A program made the translations under genes and the position numbers. A DNA stretch of 64,000 nucleotides, taken from positions 2,058,501 to 2,122,500 of the forward strand of contig NC_048539.1 of assembly GCF_902806685.2 (NCBI RefSeq), given 5' to 3'. Below the pieces are notes generated by a model, which saw only the letters and a program-made list of their open reading frames with translations, searched no databases and was not told the DNA's origin. Positions 51,562 through 60,596 of this stretch are shown one piece after another. Every line of letters begins with the position of its first letter. Position 1 is the first letter of the stretch. The stretch comes from Maniola hyperantus (taxonomy: Eukaryota; Arthropoda; Insecta; Lepidoptera; Nymphalidae).

Positions 51562-51826
51562 TATGAGCTAATAAAATGCTTGGCTCACATAAAATAAAAG
51601 TATATTACAAATAACAATCATTTGAATTACATAGGCACGAGGTAAATAATGTTAACGCGGCAGGGCTCGTGACGAGCTCGCTGTCTTGCGTGCGTGCACG
51701 TTGTCGAACATGGGAGTACTGAGGGGCAAACGCAGGGCCGGGACGCGCCTGCGGCGGTCACGGGGAAATGCTTGGCGGCACCCCCGCGCACCGCTGTCGT
51801 GTACAATGCCTACACGTTGCCTTACA
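51562..51826 (-). repeat. 5' LTR of the gypsy element
   Basis: Same sequence as 46606-46870. It should contain the promoter for the genomic RNA; I see no clear TATA box. Confidence 0.88.
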
Positions 51827-52264
51827 CACTATATTTTTTTGCGCCCTAAAAACCGTAAAACTTTAATTTAAAAAAATATTTTTCTTAGACAGGTGAAAAC
51901 ACTGTCGGCCATGTTTGGCCGATAGATTATCTGTGCTCTGACGTCATGCATTTGTAAACAACAGTATAACCACAGTGTCGGCCATGTTTGGCCGATAGAT
52001 TATCTGTGCTCTGACGTCATGCATTTGTAAACAACAGTATAACCACTGTGGTTATACTGTTGTTTACAAATGCATGACGTCAGAGCACAGATAATCTATC
52101 GGCCAAACATGGCCGACAGTGTTTTCACCTGTCTAAGAAAAATATTTTTTTAAATTAAAGTTTTACGGTTTTTAGGGCGCAAAAAAATATAGTGTTAATT
52201 TTTTTGATATAATAGGACAAATATTAACCATTTAAGACCAACTTAAAAAAATTGTCAAGTAGCC

Positions 52265-52340
52265 TATTCCCTAGCGCAGTGGTGAGCGCTGTGATTTTCC
52301 GGGATAAGAGCCTGACTCGCACTTGGCCGGTTTTTTAATC
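52265..52340 (+). mobile_element. Micro-mosaic of three repeat families
   Basis: Within 70 bp: CTAGCGCAGTGGTGAGCGCT-GTG (SINE-B A-box region), ATTTTCCGGGATAA (Hel-A core), and GAGCCTGACTCGCACTTGGC-CGGTTTTTTA (family B 3' end). Short fragments in a row suggest repair filling or template switching. Confidence 0.55.
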
Positions 52341-52532
52341 CGTTGAAGGTTTTCTACGAAAAAATATTTTACTATCACCCAATGAAGCAGCAATGTAGAA
52401 CTAACCAACCTCGGTGGCTATCATTTAGTGTTAGACATGAAGAATGCGCATCGTCAATATCGAGTAGAAAACGTTCCATAGAAGTACCTACCTATTGTAA
52501 TTGGAAGATATTTTTATCTTGACCTATGTGTA
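52341..52532. other. Unassigned DNA
   Basis: Nothing recognised. Confidence 0.4.
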
Positions 52533-53204
52533 GTCGTGCGTTCAAGAAAGCTATTGACGTCTCTAACGGACTGAGAGCCAGCGCGTGCCAGACCTTCGTT
52601 ATTTTATAAAACCTTAAAGTTTCTCTTCATATTGTCCCCAACACAGGGAAGAACGATCAGCGACTATGAAGTTTGAATCATGGTAGCTTTGGGAGATAAT
52701 AGGTAACAAAGGCGTAAAAAATCTTACGTCAAAATATAAAGTCTCATTTTTTATATTTTCTCTCAAACTCAAACTCAGTTTATTCAGAATAGGTAAAATG
52801 TTTGGCTTACTGTTGCTCAAAATTGTTAATTTGTAAGATGATATTACCTAGTGGTGATAATTAATACGTACTTAACACTAAAGCTACGAGGGTTCCAAAC
52901 GCGCCCAGGTCTGAAAAGAGCCCACAACAAACTCAGTACTTAGTGGAAATCACGGCATGCATTGCCAGATACTTAGTATCATGGCAACCCTCTGCCAGAC
53001 GCCCTTAGTTGAAGGGTTTAAGTAAGGTAGTTTACCTTGGTTACCTGCTATCTCCCAAAGCCACCATGGTCCAATCTTCATAGTCGCAGGTCCTCCCTAT
53101 GTTGGGGACAATACGCAGATAAACTTTCTTTTTTATAAAACAACGAAGGTCTGGCTCTCGCTGGCTCTTGGTCCATGAGTTCAAGAAAGCTATCGACGTC
53201 TCTA
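52533..53204. mobile_element. Inverted-repeat element with direct flanks
   Basis: 52567-52705 (GAGAGCCAGCGCGTGCCAGA, TATTGTCCCCAACACAGGG, CAGCGACTATGAAG, GTAGCTTTGGGAGATAAT) reappears inverted at 53050-53165. TTCAAGAAAGCTATTGACGT-CTCTAAC at 52535 reappears in direct orientation at 53179. A third, single-arm copy is at 63612-63722. Possibly a TIR transposon remnant with a duplicated flank; boundaries not certain. Confidence 0.5.
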
Positions 53205-53864
53205 ACAAGCGTCGTCTTTGTGCGACGGATAATAGGGACTCGATGTGATGTGCCCTAATGACCTAATATACGTTCTCCAATCCCTTATGACTAACGAAAT
53301 AAGAGCTATTATGCGATGGCCAATGCTTTTAAAATAATATACTCGAGTGACCTCTTGTACGAAGTCCGGTTTTTTTTTTGAGGTTGTTTCTAAAGGACTG
53401 TCAAAGTTTCAAAAGCTCCAGGTATGATTTTTAAGGGCGTCAAATCTGGAAGTATGTATTTGTATATATGTAAGAAGTTATAACCTAAATAATTTTAAAT
53501 ACTTCATATAAAAAAAACCGGCCAAGTGCGAGTCAGGCTCGCGCAATGAGGGTTCCGTACTACAGTCGTATTTTTTTGACATTTTGCACGATAATTCAAA
53601 AACTATGATGCATAAAAATAAATAAAAATCTGTTTTAGAATGTACAGATGAAGACCTTTCATATAATACCCCACTTGATATAGTCACTTACTTCGAAAGT
53701 CGAAAATACTAATTATTAGTCCATGACCACAATTTAATATTTTTTGTGTGATCTAACCCTAAATTCACGGTTTTCAGATTTTTCCCAAAATGTCAGCTAT
53801 AAGATCTACCTACCTGCCAAATTTCATGATTCTAGGTCAACGGGAAGTACCCTGTAGGTTTCTT

Positions 53865-53906
<42 letters not shown>
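53205..53906 (+). repeat. 700-bp tandem duplication, copy 1
   Basis: A unique-looking segment of about 300 bp (AAGCGTCGTCTTTGTGCGAC ... AATTTTAAATACTTCATATA) followed by a minus-strand family B element (53510-53906) that ends inside a long (GACA)n tract. The next base starts copy 2. Confidence 0.8.
53510..53906 (-). mobile_element. Family B element, truncated in (GACA)n
   Basis: AAAACCGGCCAAGTGCGAGT ... GTAGGTTTCTTGACAGACAG; the last part of the element beyond the GACA tract (AACAAAGTGATCC...) is missing. Confidence 0.75.
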
Positions 53907-53910
<4 letters not shown>

Positions 53911-54650
53911 CGTCGTCTTTGTGCGACGGATAATAGGGACTCGATGTGATGTGCCCTAATGACCTAATATACGTTCTCCAATCCCTTATGACTAACGAAA
54001 TAAGAGCTATTATGCGATGGCCAATGCTTTTAAAATAATATACTCGAGTGACCTCTTGTACGAAGTCCGGTTTTTTTTTTGAGGTTGTTTCTAAAGGACT
54101 GTCAAAGTTTCAAAAGCTCCAGGTATGATTTTTAAGGGCGTCAAATCTGGAAGTATGTATTTGTATATATGTAAGAAGTTATAACCTAAATAATTTTAAA
54201 TACTTCATATAAAAAACACCGGCCAAGTGCGAGTCAGGCTCGCGCAATGAGGGTTCCGTAATACAGTCGTATTTTTTCGACATTTCGCACGATAATTCAA
54301 AAACTATGATGCATAAAAATAAATAAAAATCTGTTTTAGAATGCACAGGTGAAGACCTTTCATATTATGATATATCCCACTTGATATAATTATCTCACTT
54401 CGAAAGTTGAAAATACTAATTATTAGTTCATGACCACAATTTAATTATTTTTGTGTGATCTAACCCTAAATTCACGGTTTTCAGATTTTTTTCCCAAATA
54501 TCAGCTATAAGATCTACCTACCTGCCAAATTTCATGATTATAGGTCAACGGGAAGTTCCCTGTAGGTTTCTTGACTGACAGACAGACAGACAACAAAGTG
54601 ATCCTATAAGGGTTCCGTTTTTCCTTTTGAGGTACGGAACCCTAAAAAAT
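53907..54650 (+). repeat. 700-bp tandem duplication, copy 2
   Basis: The unique part (53907-54210) appears identical to copy 1. The family B part (54213-54647) is complete, ending GAGGTACGGAACCCTAAAAA, but differs from copy 1's at many positions. Confidence 0.8.
54213..54647 (-). mobile_element. Family B element, complete
   Basis: ACACCGGCCAAGTGCGAGTC ... GGTACGGAACCCTAAAAA, with CATATTATGATATATCCCAC where copy 1 has CATATAATACCCCAC. Confidence 0.75.
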
Positions 54651-54796
54651 TATAAAATATAATTATAACCTTTATAAAAGTATTATCCAAAGTATTAATA
54701 CTGATTGTTGATCCAAATAAAATAAAAAAAAGACAACGGGCTCTACGAGCAGCGGCACGCGCAGCTCGCAGTCACAACCGCGACGCGTGCGCGAAC

Positions 54797-54988
54797 CCTT
54801 TAACGGTGAAGGTAAACATCGTGAGGCTACCTGCATACCTGAGAGTTCTTCATGTTCTCAAAGGTGTGTGAAGTCTACCAATCCGCATATGGCCAGCGTG
54901 GTAGACTATGGCCAAAACCCTTCTCACTCTGAGAGGAGACCCGTGCTTTGTAGTGAGCAGGTGATGGGTTGATCATGATGATGATTGT
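54797..54988 (+). mobile_element. SINE-A 3' half
   Basis: TTTAACGGTGAAGGTAAACA, CATCGTGAGGCTACCTGC, CAAAGGTGTGTGAAGTCTAC, AGCGTGGTAGACTATGGCC, tail GATCATGATGATGATTG. The tRNA-like head is absent; the preceding 80 bp are GC-rich (CGCGACGCGTGCGCG) and unassigned. Confidence 0.7.
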
Positions 54989-55616
54989 TATACTACCTCA
55001 CCTAAACACAATCCAATACCATTTGCCTCATTTTGTAGTTTTAGTGATTAAGAATTTTTCAAACCCGCAATGTATAGCGTGCAAAACTCGGGTCAACGCC
55101 CCACCTACGTCGTGGCCTGAACTCCGAGTGACCTACTTACGTAAAGTTTGTTGACCTCTAGCGTCAGTCAGATGTTTTATTTGCAATATATCGTGAACTA
55201 TTACAAAATATAGGATTTTATTTTAATTTTTTAACGTTTTTTATTGTGTTGTTATACCAGTAATCATCAGTAGGTTCTAATACCTGTCTTATCGTTTTTG
55301 CTAGCGTTCTGGTTACATCCTGTTTTAGAGTAATTTGCACCTGCGGTTAACCTATCGATATAAAAATTTACCTATATAATACACCAAACATATATTCCAT
55401 GACGTGATAGTATACTTCTATAATTCGTTTGTACTAATAGTCTTCCCACAAAATGCCACAGTGCCTTCTCAATAAATTACATAAGCTCTTGCTTTTCGCA
55501 CCATTATACCCACAAATACATTACATTATCCACACAAATGTATCTCTATTCCAACTATGATTTATATTTGCAGAGCAAATGGGGGAAATAGATGTGGGAA
55601 TAGCTTCCAGGCGAGA
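54989..55616. other. Unassigned, with one dispersed-repeat end
   Basis: CGTTTTTGCTAGCGTTCTGG-TTACA (55299-55323) is the inverse of the terminus at 22526-22556. No gene. Confidence 0.4.
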
Positions 55617-56348
55617 CCAGTGCCCTAAGTATGAGATTTTACTTTTCATCAGTTTTGATAGTATTCGACAGTCGAAACAAAATAACGTCAAAGTAAAATA
55701 GACCTAAATTTTCTTAATTAAAGTCGAAAATTCAGTACCATTGATTTTAATTTCGCAACGTTTCCGCTTAGAGCGCTGGCTGTTAATATATGTAGGTACA
55801 AACTTGAGCAAGTTAAGGTGACGCAGTACGCCCGACCTAACCTATCTGCTTTTCACTTGACATTGTATGAGAAAGGTGAAAGGCACGATGATTATCACTG
55901 AAATCAAGGGTTTAGGAAAGTATTTTTGAGAAAAAAATGCTAAATGTATGTTTGCAAAATAAAGATATTTCAACTAACGAATAAATAAACTATGTCTTAT
56001 GTTAAATTCTTCTAAAATTTTCATACCCCTAATCTTGTTTATTTACGCCCAAAGTTGTCATAAATTTAGTGTTAAAATAGAAATCTTTTGAGGCTCGTAA
56101 CTTTAAAATCAATTTTTTTTCCAATGTTTAATATATCAATAAACCTAAATAATGGCAAGACAATCCGATATAATACTTAGTTTTGAGCATAAAATATCAA
56201 ATAATGTAGTAATTACCCTCCTACGTTTGTATGAAGAATGCACCGAACTGAGGCCATTTAAGGGCCAATTTACTTTAACGCTAAACTGTATCGACTCTCA
56301 AATACTATCAACGTTGGTGAGAAGTAAAATCTTGTACTAAGCGTACAG
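55617..56348. mobile_element. Family F TIR element, long form
   Basis: Left arm CAGTGCCCTAAGTATGAGAT-TTTAC; right arm is the inverse of CTGTACGCTTAGTACAAGAT-TTTACTTCTCACC. Contains GTTTCCGCTTAGAGCGCTGG as in the short forms, plus a segment of about 450 bp related to 23640-24075. A 62-codon frame (56152-56340) overlaps the right arm and is not credible. This may be nearer the parent element than the short copies. Confidence 0.6.
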
Positions 56349-56509
56349 AGGGACAATTAACTAAGCCACATGGAAATACTGATATTCTCCTTGAGTGATT
56401 CCCTAACCGATGGGCGGAAAGACGCTGATAATATTATCGATACCTGCACTTATTATTTTCCACAATAGGTATGTACAAAATTTATAAAATGGCATTGTAA
56501 TCTAAGATA
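56349..56509. other. Unassigned
   Basis: Nothing recognised. Confidence 0.4.
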
Positions 56510-56705
56510 TATAAAAGGAAAAGGTGACTGACTGACTGACTGATCTATCAGCGCACACCTCAAACTACTGGAAGTTGCATGCAGGTAGTTATATGACGTA
56601 GGCATCCGCTAAGAAAGGATTTTTGAAAATTCAATCCCTAAGGGGGTGAAATAGGGGTTTGAAATTTGTGTAGTCCACGCGAACGAAGTCGCGAATATAA
56701 GCTAG
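56510..56705 (+). mobile_element. Hel-C Helitron-like element
   Basis: ATATATAAAAGGAAAAGG-TGACTGACTG ... GAAGTCGCGAATATAAGCTAG; part of the centre (GGATCGGGCTGAAATTTG) is deleted. Confidence 0.7.
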
Positions 56706-56900
56706 TATATATAATAAAAGGAAAGGAAAGCTGCCTGACTGACTGACTGATCTATCAGCGCAGAGCTCAAACTACTGGACGGATCGGGCTAAAATTTGTC
56801 ATGCAGATAGCTATTATGACGCAGGCATCCGCTAAGAAAGGATTTTTCAAAATTCAACTCTAGGGGGGTAAAATAGGGGTTTGAAATTTGTGTGTGTCTG
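56706..56900 (+). mobile_element. Hel-C, head-to-tail, 3'-truncated
   Basis: Starts at the base after the previous CTAG with TATATATAATAAAAGGAAAG, and stops after GGTTTGAAATTTGTGTG. Confidence 0.65.
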
Positions 56901-57079
56901 ATAAATAACACTTTAAACAAGATAATACGGTGCGATTTTATCGGAAAGAATTCAATTTCCCGTAAAATGACCCTCAAGCTAACCAAGGGCTCCCTGTAAT
57001 TGTTTGGAACGACCCTTCCCTTTGTCAGTGACATATGATCTTCGAAGCTTACTCTTTTTATTTCATTTGAGGTGTAACA
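56901..57079. other. Unassigned
   Basis: Nothing recognised. Confidence 0.4.
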
Positions 57080-57300
57080 TACGATTATGTGGTTTTACAT
57101 TCATCATCATCATCATTGTCGTCGGGCGATGGAGAGAGCTATGCTTGGAGTTACTCTACGTGATCAAATCAGAAATGAGGAGATCCGTAGGAGAACCGAC
57201 ATAGCTCAACGGCTTGTGAAGCTAAAGTGGCAATGGGCAGGGCACATAGTTGGGGTCTCAAGGTACCGAGGTGCCGAGTTCTATCCGTCATCCGTGAGAA
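57080..57300 (+). mobile_element. RTE-clade reverse-transcriptase fragment
   Basis: (ATC)n, then RAMERAMLGVTLRDQIRNEE, IRRRTDIAQRLVKLKWQWAG, HIVGVSRYRG in one frame. Same subfamily as 39350 and 5064; this copy reads through the W-x-W-AGH motif without a stop. It is only about 70 codons and lacks the catalytic domain. Confidence 0.7.
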
Positions 57301-57871
57301 TACCAGCGATTATCTACGACATATTATCAAAAAGGAACGTATTTTCACGGACTCGGATCGGATGAGTGCGTAACCGCCGTAACTTTGAGTAGAATGACCT
57401 CTAATTGATGACACTATTAATTTTGACAAACGCCCCAATTTCGTCAGCTCTAAATTCAGAACAGGATTGGGTGGTTACTATCCGCGGTTCTGAAACCGCC
57501 TTCAATTGCTGCGACTACGTGCTTCGGGTTTAGTATTGTTCAGTTTAGTCATTGAGTTATAGACCATAGAACAGCAAACCCCTACACATTAAACGCTAAA
57601 AAAGCACCCATGATTGATATTTACTAAGACCAAAGGTATAAACAAAACTTTAAGTTTATTGTTTAAATAGATTGGCGCTTAGTGACAATCTTACCTTAAG
57701 ATGTCTAATCACTCTTGCCTTGAATATAATGTACCCACATACATAGCAGGAATACGCATGCCGTGCTATATTCGGTTCTTATCAGAAACGTTGAATAAGA
57801 ATGTTTCGTGCGAGTAGTATGTCAACTATTTATAGATGCCAATACGATTCTGGTAACATACTATTATAACA
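57301..57871. other. Unassigned AT-rich DNA
   Basis: CGGACTCGGATCGGATGAGT (57350) resembles GCTCGGATCGGATGAGTGAC at 45175, a short shared phrase of unknown origin. No gene. Confidence 0.4.
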
Positions 57872-58479
57872 CTAGCTGATGCCCGCGACTTCATCCACTT
57901 GGAATTAGGTTTTTAAAAATCCCGTGGGAACTCTTTGATTTTCCGGGATAAAAAGTAGCCTATATCACTCTCCAGCAGGCCTAGCATGGGCCGGGAAATT
58001 TTCTCCCCGAGGAAAGGATAAAAATTTTATCCCCTCCGATAGTTATTTCCACTCTCCGAGCATGGGCACAGGGTTGGATATAATTATCCCCGGTGATAAG
58101 GCGGGGAAAGACTAGTCCTCGGTTAATGTCAAAGTGTTATTATTTTTTATCTGTGCTTTTGATTTTGCTCGTTTTCGTTACTCGTAACTCGTCTGTGGCT
58201 GCTTTTTATTTTAAAAGAGCTAGAAGCCGGAGCCGTAAAATAATTTAAAAAACATTCACAGAAGATTATGCACGTAAGTATTGTTATTGTTTGTGTTTAC
58301 CTAACCTAACTCCACTTTTGATTTATCCAAATTAAAAAATAATCGAATAGTTGAAATTCCTAGCTATCACAGTAAGTATCACAAAGACAATTTGTGTTAG
58401 TCAGTACACAAAATTGAAGTGATAATATATTGATATTGTTAGCGACAAAGAAATGCATAAATTGTTGTTTTATTTGCAG

Positions 58480-58605
58480 ACATGGAAATATGTACTTGAA
58501 GAAGGGCACTGGCCACTGACTGACAAGTATGATGAGGCAGCTCGGGATGTAGGACCACCGGGAAATGTCTCAATAGTGCCGTCGGTCACATATATGAGCA
58601 CATAA
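58480..58605 (+). other. Possible exon, unrecognised product
   Basis: Preceded by a good splice acceptor (TTTTATTTGCAG). The frame reads TWKYVLEEGHWPLTDKYDEA, ARDVGPPGNV, then SIVPSVTYMST and a stop: 41 residues with codon-like composition. A candidate donor (GCACGTAAGT) lies upstream at about 58270, but the phase could not be matched. It is inside the transposon; Harbinger elements commonly carry a second gene, which this might be. No family recognised. Confidence 0.3.
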
Positions 58606-60023
58606 GTGTTCAATATTAATTATCACTGTTGGGCATAAATGCTCAACAGGAATTGGACCTGAAGACTCCATAATGGGCCAGCCAGAGAGATGCGTGTATT
58701 AATTTAGTTCTATTAAATGTGTGTCTTGTATAACAAACTCAAAATAACTTTAGGTACCTACCTATTGGAATAGGTAAGTTAGGTACACATCTTATCAACA
58801 TAAAATATTTTCATTATTGTTTGAGATGATGATAAAACTAACAGTTCAGCACACTGCACTGAGAAGAGTTCAATATCACTTAAAATTGGTTAAGCTGGTA
58901 TGGTTTGAGCTATTAAACTAACTTATTTCTTTATAAGCATGTCAAGCCAATGTTTTTTATCTTATGGCAGGAAATCTTTGAAGTGTCGGTGGTGGACTAT
59001 GGTGAGACTGTCGTTTAACCCACTTTGTACACAGTGGGTACTTTATAAAACCAATAGCCCCGAGTGGTTTTCCTATAAATGCCAATAAATAAATAAAAAG
59101 TAAGTAGAGGATATGTACATTTTTGTAATTTGTAAATAGTTATGAATATAGGAAGTTATTCTATGGCAGTGTGGTTTGATTGAACATTAAACTTGTTACT
59201 TCCTTTTCTTAAGGATAATAGCACTACTTTTAGATCTGTTAAGTTAACATCAGAGATTTGTGTACATCCAAATAAGCATTGTTTTAATTGGTATTCCTAA
59301 TATTATGCCTAAAAGTTTGTGTTTGTTACTCAATCACACAGAAAGAGTACTTAAAGCAAAATTATTTTTTGAAGAAACTTATTTTTTGTTATAGCAGCAA
59401 TAGAAATAAGTACAAAATTTCAACTTTAACCTGTTACGTTTCAGGAGACAGACAGATGGAGAGCTGAGACTGTAATAGGGTCCCATTGATACCCTACAGA
59501 ACCCTAGTAGTAGTAGTAGATATAAGGATGGATTTGCACAAGGTGGTTTTAGGTAATAGGTACTTAAAGAAATATATTTTAATGCAAATATGTATTTATT
59601 ATTCCATCCCTTTTTCCCTTTTATTGTCGGGCAACAGTTAGCAGTCTGGTTTGATCCATAGATATGTGAGATTTCTTTATTTGTTACATTTTCTAGTCTG
59701 TCCTTTGGTTGTTCCATTGGAATTCTGAAATATACAATTTATACATTAATGATTTTCAATAATAATAAATTAAGAGTAAGAGGATATACTGAAATGGTCT
59801 ATAAAGTATAATAGGCTAACATATTTACTCTTACAAAACACTTATGATGAACCATTATAATTTGTATAGTGTTATTGTGTTTGTGTATCATTATGTATTT
59901 AACTATGATATAGGTGTGTATTTTAATTTAAGAATTGTTTTGTTAAATTAGACTCCTGCCTATTTTGTTCAAATAAATGATTTTATTATAATGAGGCATT
60001 GTGTTATTTTATATTTCCAATAA

Positions 60024-60238
60024 TCCATACTAATATTATAAATGCGAAAGTGTGTCTGCCTGTCTGTCTGCTAGCTTTTCACAGCCCAACAGTCTAACCA
60101 ATTTAGATGAAATTTAGTACCTACAGAGTTAGCTTACATCCCGAGGATGGACACCGGCTACTTTTTATTCTGGAAAATCAAATAGTTCTCACAGGATTTT
60201 CAAAACCTAAATCCACACAGATGAAGCCGCGGGCAATA
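60024..60238 (+). mobile_element. Hel-A2 nested in the transposon
   Basis: 5' TCCATACTAATATTATAAAT preceded by A; GCTAGCTTTTCACAGCCCAA; 3' GAAGCCGCGGGCAATAGT with a decayed CTAG tip. Confidence 0.7.
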
Positions 60239-60440
60239 GTCATCCCATGACCTTGACTTGTATCTCACTGGTAACTACCATCTGCCAAGAGTCTTATAGA
60301 TGTGAGGACGTAGAATAAATAGAGAATAGCCGCGAATACCTATTTGTAGGTACCTACTACCTACCTAAGTAGGTAACCTAAATTAGGTACCTATTCGTTT
60401 GCACAAGATGGTTTTAGGTAATAGGTAAGTACTTACTTAC

Positions 60441-60596
60441 TTTTAAGAATCCATCCACCGAATTAATCGGCTTTAGTGCCTCATTAAGCTGCTCGCATAA
60501 GTACAGCACATAATATTTGTCTATCCGAAACAAGTGTTGGAACTCAGCGTCGGGAAATTCAAAGGGATTACTTCCATCACTAATTACGTGCTCATG
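60441..60596 (-). pseudogene. Partial HARBI1-like transposase exon
   Basis: On the minus strand an open stretch of 52 codons reads ISDGSNPFEFPDAEFQHLFR, IDKYYVLYLCEQLNEALKPI, NSVDGFLK and meets a splice donor GTAAGT. The pattern NPFE-hP-x-x-E-F-x-x-h-aR followed by a Leu/Cys-rich helix is typical of the N-terminal region of Harbinger transposases. A stop lies just upstream, so the first exon or start is missing or elsewhere. The catalytic DDE region was not found downstream in the element. Confidence 0.45.

Larger units (their letters stand above)
46606..51826 (-). mobile_element. Complete Ty3/gypsy-type LTR retrotransposon
   Basis: 5221 bp, minus strand. The two 265-bp LTRs show no difference by eye. 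The target duplication is CACT (46602-46605 and 51827-51830). Internal order in element orientation: 5' LTR, primer-binding site, leader of about 330 bp, single gag-pol frame, polypurine tract, 3' LTR. There is no envelope frame. Identical LTRs mean recent insertion, and the frame is intact, so the element may still be active. The Ty3/gypsy class follows from the pol order protease, reverse transcriptase, RNase H, integrase. Confidence 0.92.
46532..52264. mobile_element. TA-flanked palindromic foldback element (host of the gypsy insertion)
   Basis: Before the insertion this was an element of about 508 bp made almost wholly of inverted arms: GGCTACTTGACAATTTTTTT at the left (46532) and its inverse ending 52264, with TA next to each tip (46530-46531, 52265-52266). 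The LTR retrotransposon 46606-51826 split the left arm. Landmarks in both arms are AAGTTGGTCTTAAATGG, TTTTTGCGCCCTAAAAACC, TTAGACAGGTGAAAAC and GTCGGCCATGTTTGGCC. The left arm has a 73-bp tandem duplication (51901-51973, 51974-52046) present once in the right arm. Each 73-bp unit carries a TGACGTCA octamer. Non-coding; TA flanks suggest Tc1/mariner-like mobilisation. Confidence 0.75.

Noticed and set aside
51901..52125. Hairpin RNA gene or origin in the foldback element
   Set aside because: The palindrome extends to both tips and is TA-flanked, so a transposon explains it without another function.
57004..57365. 66- and 92-codon frames as a host gene
   Set aside because: The recognisable part is an RTE reverse-transcriptase fragment; the N-terminal extension is (ATC)n and flanking DNA.
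59379..59717. 112-codon minus-strand frame in the Harbinger-like element
   Set aside because: No transposase motif; the sequence is low in coding character and has a splice-acceptor-like CAG just before its start. Left unassigned.
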